From positions 434,001-498,000 of the forward strand of contig NZ_CP044523.1 of NCBI RefSeq assembly GCF_008831545.1: a DNA stretch of 64,000 bases, written 5' to 3'. Below, piece after piece: positions 36,524 to 45,035 of the stretch. The translations under genes were made by a program, and so were the position numbers. Each line of letters opens with the position of its first letter. Position 1 is the first letter of the stretch. Origin of the DNA: Halorussus halophilus. Its GTDB lineage: Archaea; Halobacteriota; Halobacteria; Halobacteriales; Haladaptataceae. A model generated the notes under the pieces. It saw nothing but the letters and a program-made list of their open reading frames with translations. It did not search any database and was not told the DNA's origin.

Positions 36524-36898
36524 ATGTCGCTGAGCGTCACCCACTTTGCGGTCGGGGCCACGCTGACGGTTTTAGTGGAGACGTATCTCGTCCCGAATAT
36601 TTCGTATCCTCGCGCGATAGCGATTCTGGGCGGCATCTGGGCGATGGTCCCGGACGCCCAGAAACTAAGTCCCGTCTTCCAGTCCGAACTGGCCACGCTC
36701 CACTACTCGCCGCTGGCGAACGTCTTCTGGTTTCACCGCTGGTTGGACGTGACGGACTCGGGCGACTCGGTGGCGGTCGCGGCGGCGAGTTTGTTCGGGT
36801 TGTTCGTGGCGACCGTGGTCAGCGAACGGCGGTCGTATCGCGCCTTGGAACGGGTTCGGGAATTTGCTGGCGAAGCGACTGAGGAGTCGGTGAAGTGA
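36524..36898 (+). CDS. Small membrane protein of the metal-dependent hydrolase (DUF457-like) type
   Basis: A 124-residue protein with three hydrophobic segments. The N-terminal MSLSVTHFAVGATLTVLVE gives a His in the first helix, followed by GGIWAMVPDAQKL with a conserved Pro-Asp, and FWFHRWLD with His and Asp later. This spacing of His and Asp in membrane helices is typical of the YdjM/DUF457 family of putative membrane metal hydrolases. The family's substrate is unknown. It stands alone on the plus strand before a repeat element. Confidence 0.6.
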   Translation: MSLSVTHFAVGATLTVLVETYLVPNISYPRAIAILGGIWAMVPDAQKLSPVFQSELATLHYSPLANVFWFHRWLDVTDSGDSVAVAAASLFGLFVATVVSERRSYRALERVREFAGEATEESVK

Positions 36899-36951
36899 GT
36901 TGTAGCGCCGATATAGTAATAGAGGCGACCACAGCTAACTGGAACGTCGAG

Positions 36952-37066
36952 TCGAAGCAAGCTACTGCCGAGACAACGCCGTGCAAAGACCACACAGTAC
37001 CGTCTCAGCCACACACCTCCCCACCCGATTCGCTCACGTCCGTTCGCCACGACCGCGCGCGCCGAA
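36952..37066 (-). repeat. Dispersed intergenic repeat, copy 1 (short, degenerate)
   Basis: Read on the minus strand, it starts with CGCGCGCGGTCGTGG-like sequence, contains the core GGGTGGGGAGG at 37015-37025, and ends with CTCGGCAGTAGC next to the preceding gene. The same ordered parts occur in the copies at 46411, 52997, 53188, 60879 and 63757. This copy is the shortest and most diverged and lacks the variable hairpin. Confidence 0.6.
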
Positions 37067-37093
37067 GTGGTTGCCTCAACTCGGCCGAATCAC

Positions 37094-37858
37094 CTACTCT
37101 CGAACGGCCTCACGCGCGTCCTCGATTTGCTCCGCGTAGGCGCTCGCCACCTTCTCCAGAATTGCCTCGCCCGCTTCCGCCGTGCCCTCTCGCGGGTCGC
37201 CGAGGACGCCGTTCTCCGTAATCGCCTTGAATCCCTCGCTGAGGAGTCGCGCGGTCGAAATCTCGCCTTCGACGCCGATTTCCAACTCCTCTTTTCGTAC
37301 CAACCCTTCCTCGACTGCCAGCACGACCGCAGTTTCGGCGGCCCCGGCGTGGATGGCTGGCTCTTGATACTCGACGCCGCCTTCCCTGAGTCCCGCGTTC
37401 TGGAGGTCCATCAGTTCGTGGAGGTCCGCGACGGCGACCACGTTGGCGTCGATTTCGCGGGCAATTTCCGGCGCGACAGTGTTGACGGGTGCGAAGTTTC
37501 CGCCGTGGGTCGGCACCAACGCGACGTGTTCGAAGCCGTGGTCGTCCAGCGAGCGACAGTAGCCCCGAATCAGGTCCATCAGCGTCTCTGCCGGAATCGT
37601 AATCGTCCCCGGGAACTCCATGTGGTGGCCCGAACAACCGGGCCGAATCGTCGGCGCGGCCAGCGCGTCGCCCAGTTTCTCGGCGATGCGCTCGGCGAGG
37701 GCGTCGCCAGCGAGCGTGTCCATGATGAGCGGGAGATGAGGGCCGTGTTGTTCGACGGACCCGACGGCGACGACTGCGGTTCGGGTCCCCGAGTCGAGTT
37801 CGTCCTCGATTTCTGGCCACGTGCGCTCGGCCAACGCCACGGTGTCGTCTCGGCTCAT
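37094..37858 (-). CDS. Creatininase-family amidohydrolase
   Basis: A 254-residue protein from the ATG at 37858 (MSRDDTVALAERTWPEIED). It has the family motifs GSVEQHGPHLPLIMDT (metal-binding Glu, His and Asp), GCSGHHMEFPGT and VPTHGGN. The family opens cyclic amides such as creatinine or takes part in cofactor and flavin-related pathways; mftE and formamide hydrolases belong here as well. The substrate is unknown. Its ATG overlaps the stop of an upstream gene on the same strand (37855-37858), so the two are coupled. All visible metal ligands are present, and the enzyme is likely active. Confidence 0.88.
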   Translation of the reverse strand: MSRDDTVALAERTWPEIEDELDSGTRTAVVAVGSVEQHGPHLPLIMDTLAGDALAERIAEKLGDALAAPTIRPGCSGHHMEFPGTITIPAETLMDLIRGYCRSLDDHGFEHVALVPTHGGNFAPVNTVAPEIAREIDANVVAVADLHELMDLQNAGLREGGVEYQEPAIHAGAAETAVVLAVEEGLVRKEELEIGVEGEISTARLLSEGFKAITENGVLGDPREGTAEAGEAILEKVASAYAEQIEDAREAVRE

Positions 37859-38256
37859 TCTTCGCCCTCCGTGATTGGTTCGCGCCAGTGGACGGTGACG
37901 TTGTTCACCGCGAAACTGTCCGGCGTGTCGGTGTCGCGCGCGAACTTGAGCGTGTTCGTGCCCGCGACGAGCGCGCTGTCGGTAATCGCGTCTTCCCAGT
38001 ACTGCCACCCGGTTCCGGGCGGCACGTCGAACCCGCCCAGCGCCTCGTCGTTCACCACCAACTCGTGACCGAACTCGTCCACGCCGAACGCTTGCAGGCC
38101 GACGTAGGCATCGACCGCGTCGCTGGTCGGCACCTCGAACTCGAACTCGGGCGTCGAATCACCGACGAAATCTGCCCACGGCACGTCGATGGCGTCTTTC
38201 TTTTGACCGAGATGCGACGACACGTTGACGAGCGCGTAGTTCGCACGATAGGACAT
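37855..38256 (-). CDS. Conserved haloarchaeal beta-sandwich protein (DUF7383-like)
   Basis: A 133-residue protein from the ATG at 38256 (MSYRANYALVNVSSHLGQK). The sequence alternates short strands (EFEFEVPTSDAVDAYVGLQA, NTLKFARDTDT, FAVNNVTVHW) in the way of a jelly-roll or carbohydrate-binding-type sandwich. No signal peptide is present. I know similar proteins from Halobacteria only as proteins of unknown function. It is translationally coupled to the creatininase-family gene, so a shared role is likely. The large antisense and extended frames in this region are shadows. Confidence 0.65.
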   Translation of the reverse strand: MSYRANYALVNVSSHLGQKKDAIDVPWADFVGDSTPEFEFEVPTSDAVDAYVGLQAFGVDEFGHELVVNDEALGGFDVPPGTGWQYWEDAITDSALVAGTNTLKFARDTDTPDSFAVNNVTVHWREPITEGEE

Positions 38257-38296
38257 ACGCCACCATCGTCGCCCGGCGTCATATCTTCCTGGGTCG

Positions 38297-38632
38297 CTAC
38301 AGTCGGATGTAGGCGAATCCATCCTGCTGGAGGCGGGTGAGTTCGCCGACACCCGAGGAGACGAGTTCGACGCCGGAGAGCAGTTCGTCCGTCGAGACGG
38401 CGGGGTGTCGGGCGGCGTTGCTACACGCTTTGAATTCTGTCCCACCGGTGAGCAGGTCGGCCAACGCTTCGGCATGCTCCGCCTCTTCATGTAATTCTGC
38501 GATGGCGTCCCCGCGGTCCAACACCACCGCCACGCGCTCCATCTCGACTGTCTCGTCTGCGAGCAAGTTCTCGACTTTGGCGACGACGACGCGAACGTCC
38601 TCGGGCGTCGAGACGTGGAAGACGGTTTGCAT
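38297..38632 (-). CDS. DsrE/DsrF-like family protein
   Basis: A 111-residue protein from the ATG at 38632 (MQTVFHVSTPEDVRVVVAKV). It has the small alpha/beta DsrE fold, with a helix rich in Glu and Ala and the conserved segment FKACSNAARH, in which one Cys could carry sulfur. DsrE-like proteins take part in sulfur relay or act as intracellular sulfur carriers. The partner enzymes are not nearby. The 7-residue extension to an earlier ATG is less likely. The gap to the next minus-strand gene is 40 bases, so an operon with the DUF7383-like gene is possible. Confidence 0.75.
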   Translation of the reverse strand: MQTVFHVSTPEDVRVVVAKVENLLADETVEMERVAVVLDRGDAIAELHEEAEHAEALADLLTGGTEFKACSNAARHPAVSTDELLSGVELVSSGVGELTRLQQDGFAYIRL

Positions 38633-38773
38633 ACGCGATGGATTTCGTCTCACGGTTATTGGTACTGTCTAGTCGGTGGCGTCGAGAGGCGGGTCAGGAT
38701 AGTCGCCGGTATCGTTGGCCGTCGTTAGGTTGGCCTGGTCGAGCGAATTGCCAGACTAGTCGGCCGAACGGCG

Positions 38774-39871
38774 TTACTCGATGCTGACTCGCTCGCCGCG
38801 GTCGGCGGCCTCGTAGATGGCCGCCAGTGCCTGCATGTCTACGAGCGCGTGGTCGCCGTTCGGAGACGGCGGGACCTCTCGGAGGACGCGGTCTGCGAAG
38901 TAGTCGAACTCTTCGGTCATCTCGTCGCCCATCAGGTCCCGACGACCGTCGTCTATTTCGAGTTCCTGCCCGTTCGGTTGGCGGAGTGAGAGCGTCTGTG
39001 GTGTCTGGCCGAGGAAGGCCGGTTCGAGCACGAGTTCGCCCTCGGTCCCGACGATCCGGAGGTGGCCAGACAGGTGGGAGTGCTGGCTGGCTGTGCAGGC
39101 GGCGTACGCTCCGTTGTCGAACTGAATCGTGAAGGTCGCGTGCTGGTCGGGCACCTTGCGGAACGCCTCGTTCTCGGAGTGCATCTGTGCGGTCACGCTC
39201 GTCGGGTCGGCGTCGAGGACGAACCGAGCAGTGTTCAGCGGGTAGATGCCGAGGTCCATCACCGTCGCACCGTAGCCCGCGAGTTCCGGGTCGAGTCGCC
39301 ACTGGTCGGGGTCGCCCGAAACTACGTCGAGCATCTGCTGGCCCATGTGTCCGTGGACGGCGACCGGGTCACCAATCGCGCCCTCGCGGACGAGTTCCCG
39401 CATCCGACGAACCTGCGGGTCGGTCTGCATCCGGTAGGCGACCATCAGCGGCACGTCGCCTTCCTCTGCGGATTCGACCAGTTTTTCCGCCCGTTCTACT
39501 GTCGCCTCCACTGGCTTCTCGCAGAGGACCGCCTTCCCGTGGTCGGCGGCCGCCTCCACGTACGGGAGGTGGTAGGCGTTCGGCGTACAGACGTAGACCG
39601 CATCGTACTCGTCGGTCGCCGTGCCCTCGACGAAGTCGTCGTACGTGACCCCCGCGGTGACCGTCTCAGTTTCTTCGGCGACCGACTCGGCTTTCTCGTG
39701 ACTGCTGCTGACGGCGACCGTCGTTTCGCAGAACTTCGATTCGCGGACTGCGGGGATGGCCTGTTCACGCGTCCACCAGCCGAGACCGACCATCGCGATG
39801 CGGAGCGTTCCAGACTCCAATTCCTCCCAGTCACGCCGCCTGACGCCGCGTAGGTACTCGTCCACTGTCAT
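38774..39871 (-). CDS. Gfo/Idh/MocA oxidoreductase, probable D-xylose 1-dehydrogenase (Gfo6-like)
   Basis: A 365-residue protein from the ATG at 39871 ([20 protein letters not shown]). Its N-terminal Rossmann fold has [16 protein letters not shown], then [17 protein letters not shown] and the catalytic-Lys motif CEKPVEAT. The substrate domain contains [20 protein letters not shown] and [11 protein letters not shown]. These stretches closely resemble the NADP-dependent D-xylose 1-dehydrogenase of Haloferax (first step of the oxidative pentose pathway). The same family also oxidises glucose. It lies beside a GH3 glycosidase on the same strand, so release and oxidation of a sugar may be linked. 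Substrate assignment is inference from remembered similarity. Confidence 0.8.
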   Translation of the reverse strand: MTVDEYLRGVRRRDWEELESGTLRIAMVGLGWWTREQAIPAVRESKFCETTVAVSSSHEKAESVAEETETVTAGVTYDDFVEGTATDEYDAVYVCTPNAYHLPYVEAAADHGKAVLCEKPVEATVERAEKLVESAEEGDVPLMVAYRMQTDPQVRRMRELVREGAIGDPVAVHGHMGQQMLDVVSGDPDQWRLDPELAGYGATVMDLGIYPLNTARFVLDADPTSVTAQMHSENEAFRKVPDQHATFTIQFDNGAYAACTASQHSHLSGHLRIVGTEGELVLEPAFLGQTPQTLSLRQPNGQELEIDDGRRDLMGDEMTEEFDYFADRVLREVPPSPNGDHALVDMQALAAIYEAADRGERVSIE

Positions 39872-40132
39872 GCTCCCGTGGTCCGCGCCGACCGGCAAAA
39901 GTGTAGTGGACGATTCGAAACTCGTGACAAACATTCGCCCAACCGTCCCACTGGCATGGGAGAATTGGTAGTCGATTGCGAAGCAGAACTACGTGAACGG
40001 AGAGGGGGTCGAATCGGAGACCGGCGATACCGTCGAAGTCGAGAACCAGGGCGAGACCCTCGCGGCAGGCGGCGTGACGCCGAAACCGACGACCTCGACC
40101 ATGTCCCCTATTTCTGCGGTTTCAGTCCCGGG

Positions 40133-42406
40133 CTATTCGGCCGACGGCAGTTCGAACGACGCTTCGAGGTCGCCGACCCAGAGGCTGTACGTGCCCGACT
40201 CGACGACGTGGCCGGTGCGGGGCTTGTAGAAACCGAAGTTCTCGGCGGGTATCGTCAGCGACACCGCCTCGGACTCGCCGGGGGACAACTCGACTCGCTC
40301 GAAGCCGACGAGTTTCCGGGCCGGTTGCACCCGCGAACTCGTCTCCTGCCGGGCGAACGCCTGCACCGTCTCGGTCCCGGAGCGGTCACCTGCGTTCGTC
40401 ACTTCTACCGAAAGCTCGACTTCCGCGTCGTCCTCCATCACCGATGCCTCGCCCACCGAAACGGCGAGGTCGTCGTACTCGAAGTCGGTGTAGCTCAGGC
40501 CGTGGCCGAACTCGTAGAGCGGGTCGTAGGAGCCGGGATGTTCGTCGTCGCCGATGGGACGTGGATGGACGAGGTGGTCGAAGTGCTGGGGCAGGTCGCC
40601 GACGGATTTCGGAACCGACACCGGCAGTCGGCCGCTCGGGTCGTTCTCTCCGAACAGCGTCTCGGCGACGGCGCTCCCGCCCTCGGTGCCGGGGTAGTAG
40701 GCCATGAGTATCGCGGGGATGTTCTGGTCCATCCAATCGACGACGAGTGGACGACCAGTAACGAGGACGCCGACGACCGGCGTTCCGGTCGCGTGGACTT
40801 CCCGGACGAGTTCGCGCTGGGCCTCGGAGAGACGGAGTTCCGAGCGGGTCGGCCACTCGCCCGTCTCGACGCCCGCCTGCATCGACGGGCCGAACTCGTG
40901 GAGGTACCAGCCCTCGCCGAGCGCGAGGACCGCCACGTCGGCTTCGGCCGTTTTCTCTACCGCGGCGTCCACGTCCAGTTCCTCGTTGAGCGTCGTCCCC
41001 TGCTCGTAGGAGACCGTTCCATCGGTGTGACCTTCGATAGCCTCTCGAACCGTATCGCCGGGAACGTTCGTCGGTTCAGTGACGCTCCACCCACCGAGTT
41101 GGTGGACGAGGTCGTCTGCGTTCGGGCCGCCGACGAACACATCTTCGTCGCCAGACAGGGGGAGGACACCGTCGTTCTTCAGGAGCGTCATGCTGTCGCG
41201 TGCGCACTCCTTTGCGGCCTCCCGGTGGTCGGCGCAAGCCAACGTCTCGCGGGCTTCGTCCTCCTCGACGTACGGGTCTTCGAACAGGCCCAACTCGAAC
41301 TTGAGATGCAGGACGCGGCGAACGCTCGCTTCGACTACCTCCGAATCGAGGTCGCCGTCGGCGAGCAGTTCGGCCAGGTACTGTGCGTGTTCCCCGTCGC
41401 CCACCGACTCGATATCGAGACCTGCTTCTCGGGACTGTCGGACGCCATCGCGGTTGTCGATGGCCGTCCCGTGGTCTTCGCTCAGGTGACGGACGCCCGC
41501 CCAGTCGGAGACGACGTGACCGTCGAAGCCAAGGTCTTCGCGCAGCAGGTCGGTGAGAAAGTAGGCCGAACCGTGGACTGGCTCCCCGTTGATAGAACTG
41601 TAGGAGGCCATCACGGACTCGACGCCCGCTTCGAGAGCTTGCTCGAACGGCGGCACGAAGACGTTGCGAAGCTCGTACTCCGAGACGTCCACCGGAGAGG
41701 CGTCTTCGCCGCGCTCGGGGTCGCTGTACGCCGGGAAGTGCTTCGCGGTGGCGACGACCGACTCGTCGCCGATTCCGTCTTCGCTACCGACTCCGCCCTC
41801 CTCGCCGACCCCCTGGCCCTGGTACCCTCGAACCTTCGCCGCGGCCATCTCAGCGCAGAGTCGGGGACTCTCGCCGAACGTCTCGAAGATGCGTCCCCAG
41901 CGAGGGTCGCGACCCACGTCGCAGGTGGGCGAGTAGTTCTGGTGCGCACCGGTCCGGCGCACCTCGGTGGCGGTGACGCTCGCGGCGGATTCGGCGGCGT
42001 CGGTGTCCCACGTCGCTGCGGTGCCGAGACCGTTGGGGAAGACGGTCGAACCGGCGACGTAGGCGTGCCCGTGGACGGCGTCCACGTTCAACAACAGCGG
42101 AATCCCGAGTCGGGTCTCCTCCGTCGCGACGCGTTGCAAGTCGTTGGCCGCTTCGACGACTTCGCCGACCTGCTTGGCGGGCGACCCGGCCCACCCGAAC
42201 GGGGCGGCGACGCCGAGGTGCTGGTCGCGGATGGCGGCTTCCACCTCGTCGAACTCCTTCGGTTCGGGACCGAGGTGGCCCAACCACGTTCCCACCAGTT
42301 GTCCGGCTTTCTCCGCGTCGGTCATCCTGTCGAGCAGGTCTTCGACGCGCTCGGTGGTAGCGACGTCAGCGCGCTCGTACGTCGGCGCGTCTTCGTCCTC
42401 GTGCAT
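40133..42406 (-). CDS. Glycoside hydrolase family 3 (beta-glucosidase/beta-xylosidase type)
   Basis: A 757-residue enzyme. It has an N-terminal barrel (about 30-330) with GIPLLLNVDAVHGHAYVAGS, SPTCDVGRDPRWGRIFETFG and the nucleophile motif VVSDWAGV (Asp near residue 301). An alpha/beta sandwich follows (about 380-590, DEDVFVGGPNADDL), then a fibronectin III-like C-terminus (AVSLTIPAENFGFY). No signal peptide is present, so it acts inside the cell on imported oligosaccharides. It splits terminal beta-glucosides or beta-xylosides with retention. A xylose-dehydrogenase-like gene downstream supports a xylosidase role (inference). The broken transporter ATPase gene beyond its start hints that uptake was once encoded here. 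Confidence 0.88.
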   Translation of the reverse strand: MHEDEDAPTYERADVATTERVEDLLDRMTDAEKAGQLVGTWLGHLGPEPKEFDEVEAAIRDQHLGVAAPFGWAGSPAKQVGEVVEAANDLQRVATEETRLGIPLLLNVDAVHGHAYVAGSTVFPNGLGTAATWDTDAAESAASVTATEVRRTGAHQNYSPTCDVGRDPRWGRIFETFGESPRLCAEMAAAKVRGYQGQGVGEEGGVGSEDGIGDESVVATAKHFPAYSDPERGEDASPVDVSEYELRNVFVPPFEQALEAGVESVMASYSSINGEPVHGSAYFLTDLLREDLGFDGHVVSDWAGVRHLSEDHGTAIDNRDGVRQSREAGLDIESVGDGEHAQYLAELLADGDLDSEVVEASVRRVLHLKFELGLFEDPYVEEDEARETLACADHREAAKECARDSMTLLKNDGVLPLSGDEDVFVGGPNADDLVHQLGGWSVTEPTNVPGDTVREAIEGHTDGTVSYEQGTTLNEELDVDAAVEKTAEADVAVLALGEGWYLHEFGPSMQAGVETGEWPTRSELRLSEAQRELVREVHATGTPVVGVLVTGRPLVVDWMDQNIPAILMAYYPGTEGGSAVAETLFGENDPSGRLPVSVPKSVGDLPQHFDHLVHPRPIGDDEHPGSYDPLYEFGHGLSYTDFEYDDLAVSVGEASVMEDDAEVELSVEVTNAGDRSGTETVQAFARQETSSRVQPARKLVGFERVELSPGESEAVSLTIPAENFGFYKPRTGHVVESGTYSLWVGDLEASFELPSAE

Positions 42407-42620
42407 CGCTCAGACATATTTACTCGCAAACGATAAATCCTCGGACAGTCTCGAAACGGACTCTCGAATCGCGAACATTCAGGACTATCGAAGTAGTACG
42501 CGAGTGACAAGCGATTGTTCCTATCGCGGGAACATCGCCACTACTGACTGTCGCTCGGCCTCGAAGAGAGCGTGCCGGATTCGACCATCGCTTCGAGCGG
42601 ACTGTCGTCTATTTCGAGCG

Positions 42621-42842
42621 GGAGGTCCACCGTTGTACGACCCTGCCGCATCGACGGACGAACTCGGCCCGCCGTCTGACTGTCGGTTGCACACGCACTG
42701 TCCCGTCGCCCGTGAGGTGTGTCGGGAGCAGAAACCGGAACTTCGGGACATCGACGACGTTGACGGGACGGCGGCGTGTTTCCGTCAAGTCCCGAAACAA
42801 CGAGTACTGGGACAGCGACCCCTGGACGGAGACGCGAGGTAA
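42621..42842 (+). pseudogene. 3' remnant of an oligopeptide/dipeptide-type ABC transporter ATPase
   Basis: The plus strand encodes YDPAASTDELGPPSDCRLHT, then HCPVAREVCREQKPELRDID and DGTAACF. This is the C-terminal oligopeptide/dipeptide ABC ATPase domain, recognisable by Cys-R-x-H-x-x-C-P-x-A and a final Cys. After ACF the frame slips, and the expected tail continues in the next frame (NNEYWDSDP). The ATPase core upstream is absent: the region to the left is the start of the GH3 gene on the other strand. In haloarchaea such transporters often import oligosaccharides and lie beside glycosidase genes, so this is what is left of an uptake system. Confidence 0.65.
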
Positions 42843-42940
42843 TCGTCACAAACGTCGAGAACTGAAGCTTCCTCTCTTCGTTCGCGTTCGAGTCTCCTGC
42901 AACGACAGAATTATTGAGCGAGCGGCTAAAGACCGTATCG

Positions 42941-43291
42941 ATGACGCGGTACGAACCGGAGTGCGTGGACGGGAGGCTCTTTCTGGTCGCTGGAGACGAC
43001 CGCGTCGAGGCCGGGGCAATCGACGACATCGTGGATGCCGTCGGCGGCGACTCCTACAGCATCGAGTACGACGAGAAACAGCGGATGAACCCGTGGCTGG
43101 ACACCGACGACGGGACACTCGACATCGACGTTCGTGAGACCGTGACGACGCTCCCACACACGGAGGAGTTCGTCTCGGAACTGCGTGAGTACGGCATGGG
43201 AACCGCTAGATTCGGCCTGCCTCGGCGCACCGTCGAGTTCGCCAACATGTTCGTGGACCTCCTCGAACAGCAGGGCAAGCGAGACTCCTGA
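42941..43291 (+). CDS. Conserved haloarchaeal protein of unknown function
   Basis: A 116-residue acidic protein from the ATG at 42941 (MTRYEPECVDGRLFLVAGDD). It alternates predicted strands and helices, with DIVDAVGGDSYSIEYDEKQR in the middle and EFVSELREYGMGTARFG near the end, and has no membrane segment or metal motif. I do not recognise a named family. The codon use and composition are those of a normal gene. It stands alone between two groups of decayed genes. The nine-residue extension to 42914 is less likely because the start MTRYEP fits better. Confidence 0.65.
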   Translation: MTRYEPECVDGRLFLVAGDDRVEAGAIDDIVDAVGGDSYSIEYDEKQRMNPWLDTDDGTLDIDVRETVTTLPHTEEFVSELREYGMGTARFGLPRRTVEFANMFVDLLEQQGKRDS

Positions 43292-43347
43292 AGCCCTCGG
43301 AGCGAGTGGCGCCCAAGCTATTTGATGGGGTTTCCGAACGTATCGTC

Positions 43348-43530
43348 ATGGACACGACGAAGATGATTCCTCCGCACCCCGACCGGCGGTGGACGATTGC
43401 CAAGAAACTCGGTCTCTCGACCGCCGTCATCAGATTCTGAGGCGCAGAAGAGGCGTGGACGTACGACTCGCTGTCGTTCGAAAATCGAAGATTTCCGGGA
43501 TTGGGCGGGAGCGTTGCTCCCGCCGCCCGA
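43348..43530 (+). pseudogene. 5' fragment of a mannonate dehydratase (UxuA)-like gene
   Basis: From ATG 43348 the frame reads MDTTKMIPPHPDRRWTIAKK and LGLSTAVIRF, then a TGA at 43438-43440. It continues in frame with GAEEAWTYDSLSFENRRF before losing homology. Haloarchaeal UxuA-like proteins start in this way, with Trp where the TGA stands, so one G-to-A change (TGG to TGA) made the stop. A frameshift follows near 43490. The remaining 300 or more residues are missing. Mannonate dehydratase turns D-mannonate into 2-keto-3-deoxygluconate in hexuronate breakdown. Confidence 0.6.
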
Positions 43531-43640
43531 CCGAAGGAACTGTACGTTCTTTGGGCATACCCACCTTCTCCGGCGTCCGAGCGGGGTGTCAGGCATCAGC
43601 CACCGACAAGATGAAGGGAGTTTATCCGGTGGTAGACAGT

Positions 43641-44420
43641 ATGAGCGGGTGACTCAGTGGAGAGACCGCGATTATCACGGGGTCAAGCCAAGGCATCGGG
43701 AAGGGCATCGCCGAGCGGTTCGCCGAGGAAGGCGCGAACGTTGTCGTCAACTCGCGGTCACAGGAGCGCGCAGACGAAGTCGCGTCGGCAATCGACGCCG
43801 AGGGCGGCACAGCCATCGGCGTCGAAGCCGACGTGACCGACGAAGACGAGCTGGAGGCGCTGGTTCAGACGACAGTCGAAGAGTTCGGCCGCCTCGACGT
43901 GATGGTGAACAACGCGGGGGTTACGACGCTCGACCCTGCCGAAGAGTTCGACGTCGAAGCGTGGCGAAACGTCGTGGACGTAGACCTCGTGGGGACGTTC
44001 ATCGGTTGTCAGGCGGCCGGTCGCCAGATGATAGAACAGGACGGAGCGGGCGCGATTCTCAATATCTCCTCGCTGTTGGGGAGTCGCGGGCTACAGCTAC
44101 GGTCGCCCTACTGCGCGTCGAAGGCGGGCGTGAACAACCTCACGCAGACGCTCGCGGTCGAGTGGGCCGAACACGATGTCTATGTCAACGCACTCGTACC
44201 GGGGTTCATCTGGACCGAAATCACGGACCAGACCCAGAGTTCCGGCGGATACACCGACGACGACATCCGGGACCGAACGCCGCTCGCTCGGTTCGGTACC
44301 GTAGAAGAGATGGCCGAATGCTCGCTCTTCCTGGTCGGACGGAACAACTTCGTCACGGGCGAAGTCCTGCACGCAGACGGCGGCTGGCAGGCCTACGGTT
44401 GGGGGAGTGGAGACCAGTAA
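43641..44420 (+). pseudogene. Short-chain dehydrogenase/reductase broken by an early in-frame TGA
   Basis: The frame from ATG 43641 reads MSG, TGA (43650-43652), then LSGETAIITGSSQGIGKGIA and a complete SDR of about 255 residues. The protein part has the cofactor motif TGSSQGIG, NNAGV, NISSLLGS, the catalytic YCASKAG and a C-terminal TGEVLHADGGW. One C-to-T change (CGA to TGA) at codon 4 explains the break. The next usable start (GTG 43833) lies behind the cofactor motif and would give an inactive protein. The intact enzyme was probably a sugar or sugar-acid oxidoreductase, given the UxuA-like fragment just upstream. A sequencing error remains possible. Confidence 0.72.
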
Positions 44421-44601
44421 CGGCAGGTCAGCGATAACAACCGACGACAGGACGAACGCCCTGCGACCCTCACTTTCACATCTCGACCGCTCTCCTATAC
44501 TTTCGATAGTCTGCATACAGATACAATTGCGGCCGCTCCGAGCACAACTCTCCCACGCGAGTGAGTCTCCGATTATCTCCGACTCCGACTACGGGTGGCC
44601 C

Positions 44602-44941
44602 TCACTGTTCGGGGTGGACGGACACCGTTGCGCAGTCTGTCCCGTCAGGTGGGCAGTCGAACAGTCGTTCGGCCTGCTTTCGACGGAGGAACTGCTCGAT
44701 GACGTCTAGGTACGCAGTACCGTAGCTCTCGCCAGCGAAGTTCCCCGGTTCTATCTGGTGATCTTCTACCCAGTCGTTGTACGTTTGTCATCCATGAACG
44801 GAATGTACACCGTTCCGATGTCTACTGGTTGCAGTCGAGCGGTTCGTATCGCCTCGTGTACCGTTCCGTGGCTCTCGCCGCTGTCACACCAGCCCCCGCG
44901 AGAACTGCACCGACCTTCGAAAGGACCGCTTTTCGTCTCAT
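44602..44941 (-). pseudogene. Decayed exported protein with Tat-like signal
   Basis: On the minus strand an ATG at 44941 starts MRRKAVLSKVGAVLAGAGVT, a Tat/Sec-type signal. A TAG stops the frame after about 40 codons. A second frame then carries PVDIGTVYIPFMDDK, and a third carries YNDWVEDHQIEPGNFAGESY and FLRRKQAERLFDCPPDG to a TGA at 44602-44604. Joined, the pieces form one plausible secreted protein of about 110 residues, so at least two frameshifts have accumulated. I do not recognise the family. It closes the decayed sugar-catabolism block. Confidence 0.55.
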
Positions 44942-45035
44942 TGGAGCGACTGATTTTCGATAGCTCGACAATAAACCTTCTCACCACTCACGCGAATGAG
45001 AAACCCGTTTAGGCCCCGGCCACCACCCTCCACAC

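Noticed and set aside
39878-42436. 852-residue plus-strand open frame opposite the GH3 gene
   Set aside because: It is the antisense shadow of the GH3 gene, whose motifs are complete on the minus strand; high GC keeps the opposite frame open.
42144-42620. Upstream part of the open frame that ends in the ABC ATPase remnant
   Set aside because: It is antisense to the GH3 N-terminus and has no ATPase motifs; only the part after about 42621 is convincing.
43833-44420. Intact shorter SDR starting at GTG 43833
   Set aside because: It would lack the TGSSQGIG cofactor site, so it cannot be a working dehydrogenase; the gene is called broken from 43641.
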